From Gallionellaceae bacterium (GTDB lineage: Bacteria > Pseudomonadota > Gammaproteobacteria > Burkholderiales > Gallionellaceae), in the NCBI GenBank assembly GCA_031277195.1, contig JAITMU010000075.1, positions 1 to 6,988 on the forward strand: 6,988 nucleotides of DNA, in the 5' to 3' direction. Both the position numbers and the translations under genes were made by a program. The notes under the pieces were generated by a model. That model worked only from the letters and a program-made list of their open reading frames with translations. It was not told the DNA's origin and ran no database searches. Positions 1 through 6,032 of this stretch are shown here, in pieces (position 1 is the first letter of the stretch; the number at the start of each line of letters is the position of its first letter).

Positions 1-249
1 CCGCTGGACGAAGCGCTCATCTTGCAACTCGCCCGCTCGCATGAATTGCTGGTCACGCTGGAAGAAAACGTGATTCAAGGCGGCGCAGGCAGCGCAGTGG
101 CCGAATGTCTGCAAGCGCACGGCATCACCGTCCCGCTGCTGCACCTGGGCTTGCCGGACGCCTATCTGGAGCAAGGCGACCCCGCGAAAATGCTGGCGGA
201 TTGCGGACTGGATGCGGCAGGCATCGTAGCGTCGGTACAACGAATGTAG
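1..249 (+). CDS. dxs: 1-deoxy-D-xylulose-5-phosphate synthase, C-terminal part
   Basis: This is the last 82 codons of a gene cut by the left window edge; the reading frame is open from base 1 to a TAG stop at 247-249. Dxs condenses pyruvate with glyceraldehyde 3-phosphate, using thiamine diphosphate, to give DXP, the first step of the MEP isoprenoid pathway and a precursor for thiamine and pyridoxal phosphate. The fragment starts PLDEALI and continues with VTLEENVIQGGAGSAV, the strongly conserved stretch of the C-terminal transketolase-type domain, then a typical LGLPD segment. The catalytic N-terminal and pyrimidine-binding domains lie outside the window. The stop codon lies at the very edge of a palindromic repeat (GTAGGGCGGGG), so the last residues may have been altered by insertion of that element. 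folE2 follows in the same direction but has its own promoter-like sequence. Confidence 0.95.
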   Translation, partial: PLDEALILQLARSHELLVTLEENVIQGGAGSAVAECLQAHGITVPLLHLGLPDAYLEQGDPAKMLADCGLDAAGIVASVQRM

Positions 250-497
250 GGCGGGGCTTGCCCCGCGCTGTGGCATTACATAAACTCCCTCTCCCGCTTG
301 CGGGAGAGGGTTGGGGAGAGGGTGGGGGTAGGACTTGGTGGGGTATCACTTGTGCTGAACCGCCATCCTTTCGCGCAGGCTTTGCGAAGTTTTGATGCGG
401 GGGGGTGAAGCATAACCCCCACCCTCTCCCCTACCCCTCTCCCGCAAGCGGGAGAGGGAGTTTGTGTGATTCGCGTAGGGCGAGGCAAGCCCCGCCC
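249..497. repeat. Composite inverted-repeat (REP/MITE-like) element between dxs and folE2
   Basis: Two arms, about 249-329 and 415-497, are reverse complements of one another over most of their length. Identical blocks are 14 bp (249-262 against 484-497), 29 bp (282-310 against 435-463) and 17 bp (313-329 against 415-431). Each arm also contains its own palindromes: GCGGGGC-TT-GCCCCGC at 251-266, CCCTCTCCCGC-TT-GCGGGAGAGGG at 287-310, and the matching 11-bp stem at 435-458. The 85-bp centre (330-414) is not obviously repeated and has no convincing gene. No poly-T follows the stems, so a classical intrinsic terminator is not supported. A related single copy occurs at 2226-2264. Short C/G-rich palindromes like these are known as dispersed intergenic repeats in many proteobacteria; assigning it to a named REP, REPIN or MITE family is not possible here. 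Confidence 0.85.
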
Positions 498-532
498 CAC
501 CCTTATCGAAGTAAGGTATTTGTGTCTCGGTT

Positions 533-538
533 TATAAT
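533..538 (+). promoter_or_regulatory. Candidate -10 box of the folE2 promoter
   Basis: A perfect TATAAT lies 33 nt upstream of the folE2 start, which would give a leader of roughly 25-30 nt. No good -35 hexamer is seen 16-18 nt upstream. A small hairpin, CCTTA-TCGAAG-TAAGG (501-516), covers the place where it would be. I see no Zur-like operator (a GTTATA/TATAAC palindrome) such as controls folE2 in organisms that use it as a zinc-starvation backup. The promoter would also serve the overlapping gmk and the close-following rpoZ. The call rests on one hexamer and its position. Confidence 0.45.
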
Positions 539-571
539 TCCCCTTCGCTCACGCTCCAAAAGAGAACCGCC

Positions 572-1366
572 ATGAATTCCCCTCAAACCATCGCCGATGT
601 CCAGAACCAGCACGACACGCGCCATCTCGCAATCGACAAGGTAGGCATCAAGGGCATCCGCCATCCTGTCGTCGTCAAGGACAAAAGCGTTGGCGTGCAG
701 CACACCATCGCCACGTTCAACATGTACGTTTACCTGCCGCATGATTTCAAGGGCACACACATGTCGCGCTTTGTCGAAATCCTGAACCAGCACGGGCGCG
801 AAATTTCGGTGGAGTCGTTCCAAAGCATCCTGCAGGAGATGGTGCACAAACTCGAAGCCCGCTCCGGCCACATCGAGATGAGCTTTCCGTATTTCGCCAA
901 CAAGACCGCGCCGGTGTCCGGCGTGCAAAGCCTGCTGGATTACGATGTCACTTTCATCGGCGAAATAGCGAATGGCGATTACCGCTTCACGATGAAAGTG
1001 CTGGTGCCGGTCACCAGCTTGTGTCCGTGTTCAAAGAAAATTTCCGAGCGCGGCGCGCACAACCAGCGCTCACACGTCACCATCACCGTGCGCACCAACA
1101 AGTCGGTGTGGATCGAAGAAGTCGTGCGCTACGCCGAAGAACAGGCGTCCAGCGAACTCTACGGCCTGCTGAAACGCCCTGACGAAAAATATGTCACCGA
1201 GTACGCCTACGACAATCCCAAATTCGTCGAAGACATGGTGCGCGATGTCGCGGTGGCGCTGAACGAGGACGAGCGCATCGACGCTTACGTGGTGGAATCG
1301 GAGAATTTCGAGTCCATCCACAATCACTCGGCGTATGCGTTGATCGAAAAAGACAAGCGCAAATGA
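572..1366 (+). CDS. folE2: GTP cyclohydrolase FolE2 (type IB)
   Basis: FolE2 converts GTP to 7,8-dihydroneopterin triphosphate plus formate, the first step of folate synthesis, in the cytoplasm. It is structurally distinct from classical FolE and does not strictly need zinc. The 264-residue length fits the family (about 255-310). The family signature SLCPCSKKISERGAHNQRSH is present at residues 149-168; its cysteine pair (151 and 153) supplies the metal-binding Cys. Further conserved acidic and histidine segments are at 219-226 (VEDMVRDV) and 243-254 (SENFESIHNHSA). The ATG at 572 is preceded by a weak AAGAGAA-type ribosome site 6-7 nt upstream. The gene ends in an ATGA overlap with gmk, which implies translational coupling. 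No classical folE or zinc-regulatory gene is visible here, so this is plausibly the main cyclohydrolase, but that is inference. Confidence 0.96.
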   Translation: MNSPQTIADVQNQHDTRHLAIDKVGIKGIRHPVVVKDKSVGVQHTIATFNMYVYLPHDFKGTHMSRFVEILNQHGREISVESFQSILQEMVHKLEARSGHIEMSFPYFANKTAPVSGVQSLLDYDVTFIGEIANGDYRFTMKVLVPVTSLCPCSKKISERGAHNQRSHVTITVRTNKSVWIEEVVRYAEEQASSELYGLLKRPDEKYVTEYAYDNPKFVEDMVRDVAVALNEDERIDAYVVESENFESIHNHSAYALIEKDKRK

Positions 1367-1974
1367 ACGGCAATCTTTTCATCGTCAGCGCGCCCTCCGG
1401 CGCGGGCAAAACCAGTCTGGTCAGCGCGCTGCTGTCCCGTCATCCGGAAATCGGCCTGTCCGTTTCCCACACCTCGCGTTCGCCGCGCCCCGGCGAAGAA
1501 CATGGCAAACACTATCACTTTGTCAGTCGGGAAATTTTTCTGGCAATGACGGAACGCGGTGATTTTCTGGAAAGCGCGGAGGTGTACGGCAATCTTTACG
1601 GCACCTCGCAATCGTGGATTCAGACCGAAATCGACAAAGGGCGCGACATCCTGCTGGAGATAGACTGGCAGGGCGCAGCGCAAGTGCGGCGCATTTTTCC
1701 AGAGTGCATCAGCGTGTTCATTCTGCCGCCATCGCTGGCGACGCTGGAAGATCGCCTGAAATCCCGCCGACAGGACAGCGCCGAAGTGATCGCGCAGCGC
1801 ATCGCATGCGCAAAAGAGGATGTCTCGCATGTCGCTGAATTCGATTATGTTATTATCAACGACAAGCTGGATGTGGCGCTGCAACAGCTTGAGGCGGTCG
1901 TCATCGCCGCCGGATTGCGGCGGGATCGGCAACTCTCGCGCCAGCAAAATCTGATCAAACAACTGCAACAATAA
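1363..1974 (+). CDS. gmk: Guanylate kinase
   Basis: Gmk phosphorylates GMP to GDP with ATP and is essential for making GTP and dGTP. The protein is 203 residues, close to E. coli Gmk (207). The P-loop APSGAGKT is at residues 10-17. The GMP-binding region SHTSRSPRPGEEHGKHY is at 35-51, containing the conserved S-R-x-x-R-x-G-E pattern and the tyrosine. The core motif EIDWQGAAQVR follows at about 98-108, and the lid with conserved arginines (RLKSRRQDS) at about 131-139. The start ATG overlaps the folE2 stop (ATGA), with only a weak A/G-rich ribosome site upstream, as expected for coupled translation. rpoZ begins 10 nt after its stop. Grouping gmk with rpoZ and spoT is a well-known proteobacterial arrangement. 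Confidence 0.97.
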   Translation: MNGNLFIVSAPSGAGKTSLVSALLSRHPEIGLSVSHTSRSPRPGEEHGKHYHFVSREIFLAMTERGDFLESAEVYGNLYGTSQSWIQTEIDKGRDILLEIDWQGAAQVRRIFPECISVFILPPSLATLEDRLKSRRQDSAEVIAQRIACAKEDVSHVAEFDYVIINDKLDVALQQLEAVVIAAGLRRDRQLSRQQNLIKQLQQ

Positions 1975-1984
1975 AGGGCTTAAC

Positions 1985-2194
1985 ATGGCACGCATTACCA
2001 TAGACGATTGTCTGACACACATCCCCAACCGCTTTGAACTCACGCTGGCCGCCGCTTACCGCGCCCGCCAACTGGCGAACGGCGCAGGCTATCTGGTGGA
2101 AGAAAAAGGCAAAGACAAGCCCACCGTGATCGCCCTGCGTGAAATCAGCGAAGGCATGGTCGGCCTGGAAATTTTGAATCGCGGGCAGGCTTAG
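1985..2194 (+). CDS. rpoZ: DNA-directed RNA polymerase omega subunit
   Basis: Omega helps fold and hold the beta' subunit in RNA polymerase and, with beta', forms (p)ppGpp binding site 1. The 69-residue protein opens MARITIDDCL and continues IPNRFELTLAAAYRARQL, the conserved core of the family. It is shorter than E. coli omega (91 residues) but normal for betaproteobacteria. The N-terminal MAR that lies at the ppGpp site in the E. coli enzyme is kept, so the site is probably functional (inference). AAGGG at 1974-1978, 6 nt upstream of the ATG, overlaps the gmk stop and serves as the ribosome site. No T-tailed terminator follows; instead there is a palindromic repeat before spoT. Confidence 0.96.
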   Translation: MARITIDDCLTHIPNRFELTLAAAYRARQLANGAGYLVEEKGKDKPTVIALREISEGMVGLEILNRGQA

Positions 2195-2201
2195 CAGGAA
2201 T

Positions 2202-2297
2202 CAGGTTTCAGGAGACGAGGCACAGCCCCCTCTCCCCAACCCCTCTCCCGCAAGGGGAGAGGGGATTCTGAAACCTGCACCCTGCATCCTGAAACCC
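2202..2297. repeat. Nested and tandem CTGAAACC repeats around the rpoZ-spoT palindrome
   Basis: CAGGTTTCAG (2202-2211) and CTGAAACCTG (2268-2277) are a perfect 10-bp inverted pair enclosing the C/G-rich palindrome at 2226-2264. A further direct copy, CCTGAAACC, lies at 2288-2296, ending 2 nt before the spoT start codon. The interval between the last two copies (ACCCTGCATCCTG) is itself built of short CCTG/CCCTG units. The arrangement suggests that an outer sequence flanks the inserted palindrome, possibly as part of a larger mobile cassette or through slippage. I recognise no transposase. Confidence 0.6.
2226..2264. repeat. Single palindromic REP-like repeat between rpoZ and spoT
   Basis: The core CCCCTCTCCC (2240-2249), loop GCAAG, GGGAGAGGGG (2255-2264) is a perfect 10-bp hairpin preceded by CCCCCTCTCCCC (2226-2237). 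It has the same order and orientation as the right arm of the dxs-folE2 element (roughly 419-458: CCACCCTCTCCCCTACCCCTCTCCCGC and so on), with only a few differences. It therefore belongs to the same repeat family. No U-tract follows, so it is not a classical terminator, although the hairpin could stabilise the 3' end of the upstream mRNA or slow transcription into spoT. Confidence 0.8.
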
Positions 2298-2298
2298 A

Positions 2299-4416
2299 AT
2301 GTCCGATGCTGACGCGCTATTACAGGAGATTTCCGCTTACCTGAAACCACAGGATGTCGAGCGCGTCCGTCACGCGCTCGAATTCAGCGACATCGCCCAT
2401 CGCGGTCAACTGCGTCTTTCCGGCGCGCCCTATATTTCACATCCCATCGCTGTCGCGCGCATCCTCACGCCGCTGCATCTGGATGCGCAAACCATCTCGG
2501 CGGCATTGCTGCACGACGTGGTGGAAGACACCGATGTCACCGGCGAAATCATCGCCCGCAAATTCGGCAAGTCGGTGGCCGATCTGGTCAACGGCCTTTC
2601 CAAACTCGACCGCTTCAAATTTGAAACCACGGAAGACGCGCAGGCGGAAAATTTCCGCAAGATGCTGCTGGCAATGGCGCGCGATGTGCGCGTCATCCTG
2701 ATCAAGCTGGCCGACCGCCTGCACAACATGCGCACGCTGGATGCGATGACGCGCGACAAGATCGAGCGCATTGCGCGCGAGACAATGGAAATCTACGCCC
2801 CCATCGCCAATCGTCTGGGCTTGAGCGCCATCCATCAGGAACTCGAAGACCTCAGCTTCAAGCATCTCCATCCCAATCGCTACGCCGTGCTGTCCAAAGC
2901 GTTGCAGGTCGCGCGCGGCAATCGCCGCGAAATGGTGGGAAAAATCCTCACCGCCCTGCGCCAGCGACTGACCCGCAACCACATTCCCGCGCAGGTGTCC
3001 GGTCGCGAGAAACACCTGTTCGGCATCTACCGCAAGATGCAGACCAAATCGCTGGCGTTTTCGCAGGTGCTGGATATTTACGGCTTCCGCGTGCTGGTCG
3101 ATGACGTTCCGGCCTGCTATCACGCACTGGGCGTGCTGCATGCGCTGTACAAGCCCATTCCGGGAAAATTCAAGGACTACATCGCGATTCCCAAAGCAAA
3201 CGGCTACCAATCCCTGCACACCACGCTGTTCGGCCCGCTCGGCACGCCGATTGAAGTGCAGATACGCACGCACGAAATGCACGAGATCGCCGAAGCCGGC
3301 GTCGCCTCGCACTGGATGTACAAGAGCGCGCGCAACACGCCGATCAACAACCTGCACCAGAAAACGCACCAATGGCTGCAAAGCCTGCTGGAAAGCCTGT
3401 CCGAGAGCGGCAACTCGGTCGAATTTCTCGAACACCTGAAGGTGGATTTATTCCCCGACGAAGTTTATGTGTTCACGCCGAAAGGCAGGATACTGGCGCT
3501 GCCGCGCGGCGCGACGGTGGTGGATTTCGCGTACAGCGTGCACACCGACATCGGCGACCGCTGCGTTGCCTCCAAGGTGAATTTTGAACTTGCGCCGCTG
3601 CGCACCGAATTACGCAACGGCGACCGCGTGGAAATCATCACCGCGCCGCACGCCAAACCCAATCCGGCCTGGCTCAACTACGCCGTCACCAGCAAAGCGC
3701 GCAGCCATATTCGCCATTTTCTGAAGACGGTGAATTTTCAGGAATCCGCCGCGATGGGCGAACGCCTGCTGAATCAGGCGCTGGCTTCGCTGAATGTCAA
3801 ACCGCGTGAAATCGACATGGCCGCCTGGAAGCGCTTGCTCAAGACCACCGGCGCAAAATCGCGCGAGGAAATTCTCGCCGACATCGGCCTGGGTCGCCGC
3901 CTCAACGTGGTGATCGCGCGCCAACTCATCCCCGCAAGCGAAGCGATGGATCAACTGCCCACCGGCGGCGTCATCACGATTCTGGGCACCGAAGGCATGG
4001 CCGTTCAGTTCGCCAAATGCTGCCGTCCGATACCGGGCGACGCCATCGTCGGCGTCATCAAGAGCGGACAAGGGCTGGTGGTGCACACCCATGACTGCCC
4101 CACCCTGCGCAAAAGCCGAGGCGGCGCGGATAAATGGCTGGACGTGGCCTGGGACAAAAACATTTCCCGCCTGTTTGAAGTCGGCGTCCGCGTCGTTGTC
4201 GCCAACCAGCGCGGCGTGCTGGCGAAAGTCGCATCCGTCATCGCCGAAGCGGAATCCAACATCGAGAACGTCAATTTCACCAGCGAAGGCGATTACACCG
4301 CGCTGAGCTTCACCTTGCAGGTTTCCAATCGCAAGCACCTCGCCGAGGTGATGCGCAGGCTGCGCAAATTGCCGGAGATCATCCAGATTGCGCGGGTGAA
4401 AAACGCAGTGGCTTAA
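2299..4416 (+). CDS. spoT: Bifunctional (p)ppGpp synthetase/hydrolase SpoT
   Basis: This long RelA/SpoT homologue (705 residues) makes (p)ppGpp from ATP and GTP/GDP and hydrolyses it to control the stringent response. Domains in order: HD hydrolase (about 30-180) with H48, H72-D73, E76-D77 and D139, so hydrolysis should be active; synthetase (about 235-345) with GREKH 235-239, D259, Y303 and E319; TGS (about 385-447); a helical region; a conserved-cysteine segment with C574, C575 and C600; and a C-terminal ACT/RRM-type domain (about 627-703). The synthetase discriminator reads KFKD (290-293), the basic form of SpoT/Rel enzymes (RxKD) and not the ExDD of RelA. The start is bounded by an in-frame TGA at 2290-2292, so the ATG at 2299 is the earliest ATG, but no ribosome binding site precedes it. 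The end overlaps convergent pabB by 4 nt. Confidence 0.96.
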   Translation: MSDADALLQEISAYLKPQDVERVRHALEFSDIAHRGQLRLSGAPYISHPIAVARILTPLHLDAQTISAALLHDVVEDTDVTGEIIARKFGKSVADLVNGLSKLDRFKFETTEDAQAENFRKMLLAMARDVRVILIKLADRLHNMRTLDAMTRDKIERIARETMEIYAPIANRLGLSAIHQELEDLSFKHLHPNRYAVLSKALQVARGNRREMVGKILTALRQRLTRNHIPAQVSGREKHLFGIYRKMQTKSLAFSQVLDIYGFRVLVDDVPACYHALGVLHALYKPIPGKFKDYIAIPKANGYQSLHTTLFGPLGTPIEVQIRTHEMHEIAEAGVASHWMYKSARNTPINNLHQKTHQWLQSLLESLSESGNSVEFLEHLKVDLFPDEVYVFTPKGRILALPRGATVVDFAYSVHTDIGDRCVASKVNFELAPLRTELRNGDRVEIITAPHAKPNPAWLNYAVTSKARSHIRHFLKTVNFQESAAMGERLLNQALASLNVKPREIDMAAWKRLLKTTGAKSREEILADIGLGRRLNVVIARQLIPASEAMDQLPTGGVITILGTEGMAVQFAKCCRPIPGDAIVGVIKSGQGLVVHTHDCPTLRKSRGGADKWLDVAWDKNISRLFEVGVRVVVANQRGVLAKVASVIAEAESNIENVNFTSEGDYTALSFTLQVSNRKHLAEVMRRLRKLPEIIQIARVKNAVA

Positions 4417-5768
4417 ATTCCATATCGCCGCAACCAGGCCAGCATCCCCGCCGCCTTGTCCAGCGTTTCCTGGTACTCGGCTTCCATCACGGAATCGGCC
4501 ACCAGTCCGCCACCCGCCCAGCAATGTATTTTGTCCTGCGTGCGCGCCAACGTGCGGATGGCGATGTTGCTGTCCATGTTGCCGTCGAAACCGGCATAGC
4601 CGATCGCGCCGCAATACACGCCGCGTCGATCCGGCTCCAGTTCGTCGATGATCTGCATGGCGCGTCGCTTGGGCGCGCCGGTGACGGAGCCGCCGGGGAA
4701 GCAGTCGCGCAGCAGATGCAGGGCGTCGCGCCCTTCTGCCAAGCGGCCTTCCACCGTGCTGACCAGATGATGCACGTTGGAGTAGCTTTCCACGTCGAAC
4801 AGTTGTGAAACGCGCACCGAACCGGTCGCGCAATTTTTGCTTAAATCGTTGCGCAGCAAATCGACGATCATCAGGTTTTCGGCGCGATCCTTCGGGTGGC
4901 GGCGCAATTCTTCAGCCAGTTGCTCATCCTGCACAGCGTCGCTGCCGCGTGGTCGGGTTCCCTTGATCGGGCGGGTTTCGACATGACCGTCGCGCACGCG
5001 CAGAAAGCGCTCCGGCGAAACGCACAGAATCTGCCCTTGCGGAATATTCAGCAACGCCGAGTACGGCGCGGGATTGAGACGGCGCAATTCAAGATACGCC
5101 GACGATGCGTCACCCGTGACATCGGCGCTGAATCGCTGCGCGAGATTGACCTGATAGCAATCGCCCGCCCGCAAATAATCCTGCACGCGGGCAAAAGCAG
5201 CCGCGTAGCGTTCACGGTTGAGGTTGGAAACTGCGGGGCTGGTGACACGAAAAACGGCTGCTGGCGCTGCGCACGCGCCTTGCAGACGTTGCAGAATGTC
5301 CGGCAGGCGTCGCGCCGTTCCGGCGTTGCGCTGACGGGAGACCAGATGCGATTGTCGCGCCTGGTGGTCGATGACAATTGCCCAATCGTAAATGCCGATG
5401 GCCATGTCGGGCATGGCTTGCGCCGCGCCCTGCGGCAACGCCATCGCGCCGCGCGCGAGATCATAGCCCCAATACCCCAGCGCGCCGCCCGCAAATGGAA
5501 TGTCCGGCTCAGGCGTAGCGGCAGCGCCCAACTGGGCGCGGATCAAATCAAAAGGATCCGCATCCGAATACTGCCGCGCGCCATCCGCGCAGATTTCGGT
5601 TCGCCCGTTGCAGGTCAGCAGCGTCGTCACCGGCTGCGCGCACAGAATGTCATATCGCCCCATGCCGCCGCTATCCAGCCACATCGCCCAGGGCATGTCC
5701 GCAATCGCGCCATAGGCGGTGACGGCTGCGTTGAGGGCATAGGGAAGCGGAATCGCGTTACAGGACAT
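4413..5768 (-). CDS. pabB: Aminodeoxychorismate synthase component I
   Basis: PabB converts chorismate to 4-amino-4-deoxychorismate with ammonia delivered by the PabA glutaminase, leading to p-aminobenzoate and folate. From the ATG at 5766-5768 the protein has 451 residues, near E. coli PabB (453). The N-terminal domain has the PabB-like LPY...PWAMWLDS and GGALGYWGYDL segments. The chorismate-binding domain has GDCYQVNLAQRF, then PIKGTRPR (about 267-274), whose lysine separates PabB from anthranilate synthase TrpE (PIAGTRPR). It also has DRAENLMIVDLLRND, GGSVTGAPK (about 359-367) and EAEYQET. A TTG two codons upstream could also start it; neither start has a clear ribosome site. There is no fused PabC or PabA domain and no pabA nearby. 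The gene is convergent with spoT and overlaps its stop codon. Confidence 0.95.
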   Translation of the reverse strand: MSCNAIPLPYALNAAVTAYGAIADMPWAMWLDSGGMGRYDILCAQPVTTLLTCNGRTEICADGARQYSDADPFDLIRAQLGAAATPEPDIPFAGGALGYWGYDLARGAMALPQGAAQAMPDMAIGIYDWAIVIDHQARQSHLVSRQRNAGTARRLPDILQRLQGACAAPAAVFRVTSPAVSNLNRERYAAAFARVQDYLRAGDCYQVNLAQRFSADVTGDASSAYLELRRLNPAPYSALLNIPQGQILCVSPERFLRVRDGHVETRPIKGTRPRGSDAVQDEQLAEELRRHPKDRAENLMIVDLLRNDLSKNCATGSVRVSQLFDVESYSNVHHLVSTVEGRLAEGRDALHLLRDCFPGGSVTGAPKRRAMQIIDELEPDRRGVYCGAIGYAGFDGNMDSNIAIRTLARTQDKIHCWAGGGLVADSVMEAEYQETLDKAAGMLAWLRRYGI

Positions 5769-6032
5769 CGGCAATACGGGAAACGAAAAACGCAGGGGGC
5801 AGAAAGCCGCTCCGGTCTGGCATGTTTATTTTTCGACAGCAGCGAATCATCATGCGTTGCCGATCAAGCAGAGACAGGAGAACACGCCCATCCCAAACAG
5901 GCGGTAATGAGCGCACACAGCCCCTGACTGCGTGCGCCCAGCAAAACAACCCGCGAAACTGCGGAACACCCTGCGCCGATCAACAACTCATCAAACGCAC
6001 ATCAGGATCATTCCGCAGTCTCCACACCCCGA
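5769..6032. other. 264-bp gap between the histone-like gene and pabB
   Basis: This gap lies between two genes read on the minus strand. It must hold the 3' end of the lysine-rich gene's transcript and probably a pabB promoter, but I find no convincing -35/-10 pair and no classical intrinsic terminator. The one clear structure is a long-range inverted repeat (5955-6022, listed separately). A small minus-strand reading frame ending at the TAA at 5758-5760, whose last 21 codons begin at an ATG at 5820-5822 and encode MPDRSGFLPP..., overlaps the pabB start. It has no recognisable family and is not called as a gene. Confidence 0.5.
5955..6022 (-). other. Long-range inverted repeat downstream of the lysine-rich gene
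   Basis: GAAACTGCGGAA (5955-5966) and TTCCGCAGTCTC (6011-6022) pair over 12 positions: nine perfect at the loop side, one pair that is G-U in the minus-strand RNA, then two perfect. The 44-nt loop contains CCTG/CAGG for a possible inner stem. Read on the minus strand, the distal arm is followed by TTGTTTTGC (from 5949 down to 5941), a mildly T-rich tail, and a small overlapping hairpin, CCGC-AGTTTC-GCGG (5951-5964), could compete with it. It could be a weak terminator or mRNA-stabilising 3' structure of the lysine-rich gene, or part of the pabB leader. Only the pairing is seen; the role is inference. Confidence 0.4.

Noticed and set aside
287..310. Hairpin after dxs considered as its terminator.
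   Set aside because: The 11-bp stem is followed by TTGGGGAGAGG, not a T-tract, and the same stem recurs at 435-458 and, in related form, at 2240-2264, so it is a dispersed repeat.
249..497. CRISPR array or attachment site considered for the repeated C/G-rich blocks.
   Set aside because: The repeats are inverted, not direct with regular spacers, and there are no cas, integrase or tRNA genes in the window.
501..571. Possible Zur operator or riboswitch before folE2.
   Set aside because: There is no Zur-type palindrome, and the roughly 70 nt available after the repeat holds only a 5-bp hairpin, too little for a known riboswitch class.
2437..3435. 332-codon minus-strand frame inside spoT.
   Set aside because: It is antisense to the conserved HD and synthetase domains and no motif or ribosome site supports it.
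3610..4833. 407-codon minus-strand frame across the spoT end and the pabB 3' part.
   Set aside because: It is a shadow of two well-recognised genes in GC-rich DNA, shows no family motifs, and has a composition rich in R, G, A and H as expected of antisense frames.
4896..5927. 343-codon plus-strand frame opposite pabB.
   Set aside because: It is antisense to conserved PabB motifs and its product is low-complexity and Arg-rich with no recognisable domain.
5758..5949. 63-codon minus-strand frame overlapping the pabB start.
   Set aside because: It has no ribosome site or recognisable motif, it is rich in C, R and V, and it overlaps the better-supported pabB. It is probably chance.
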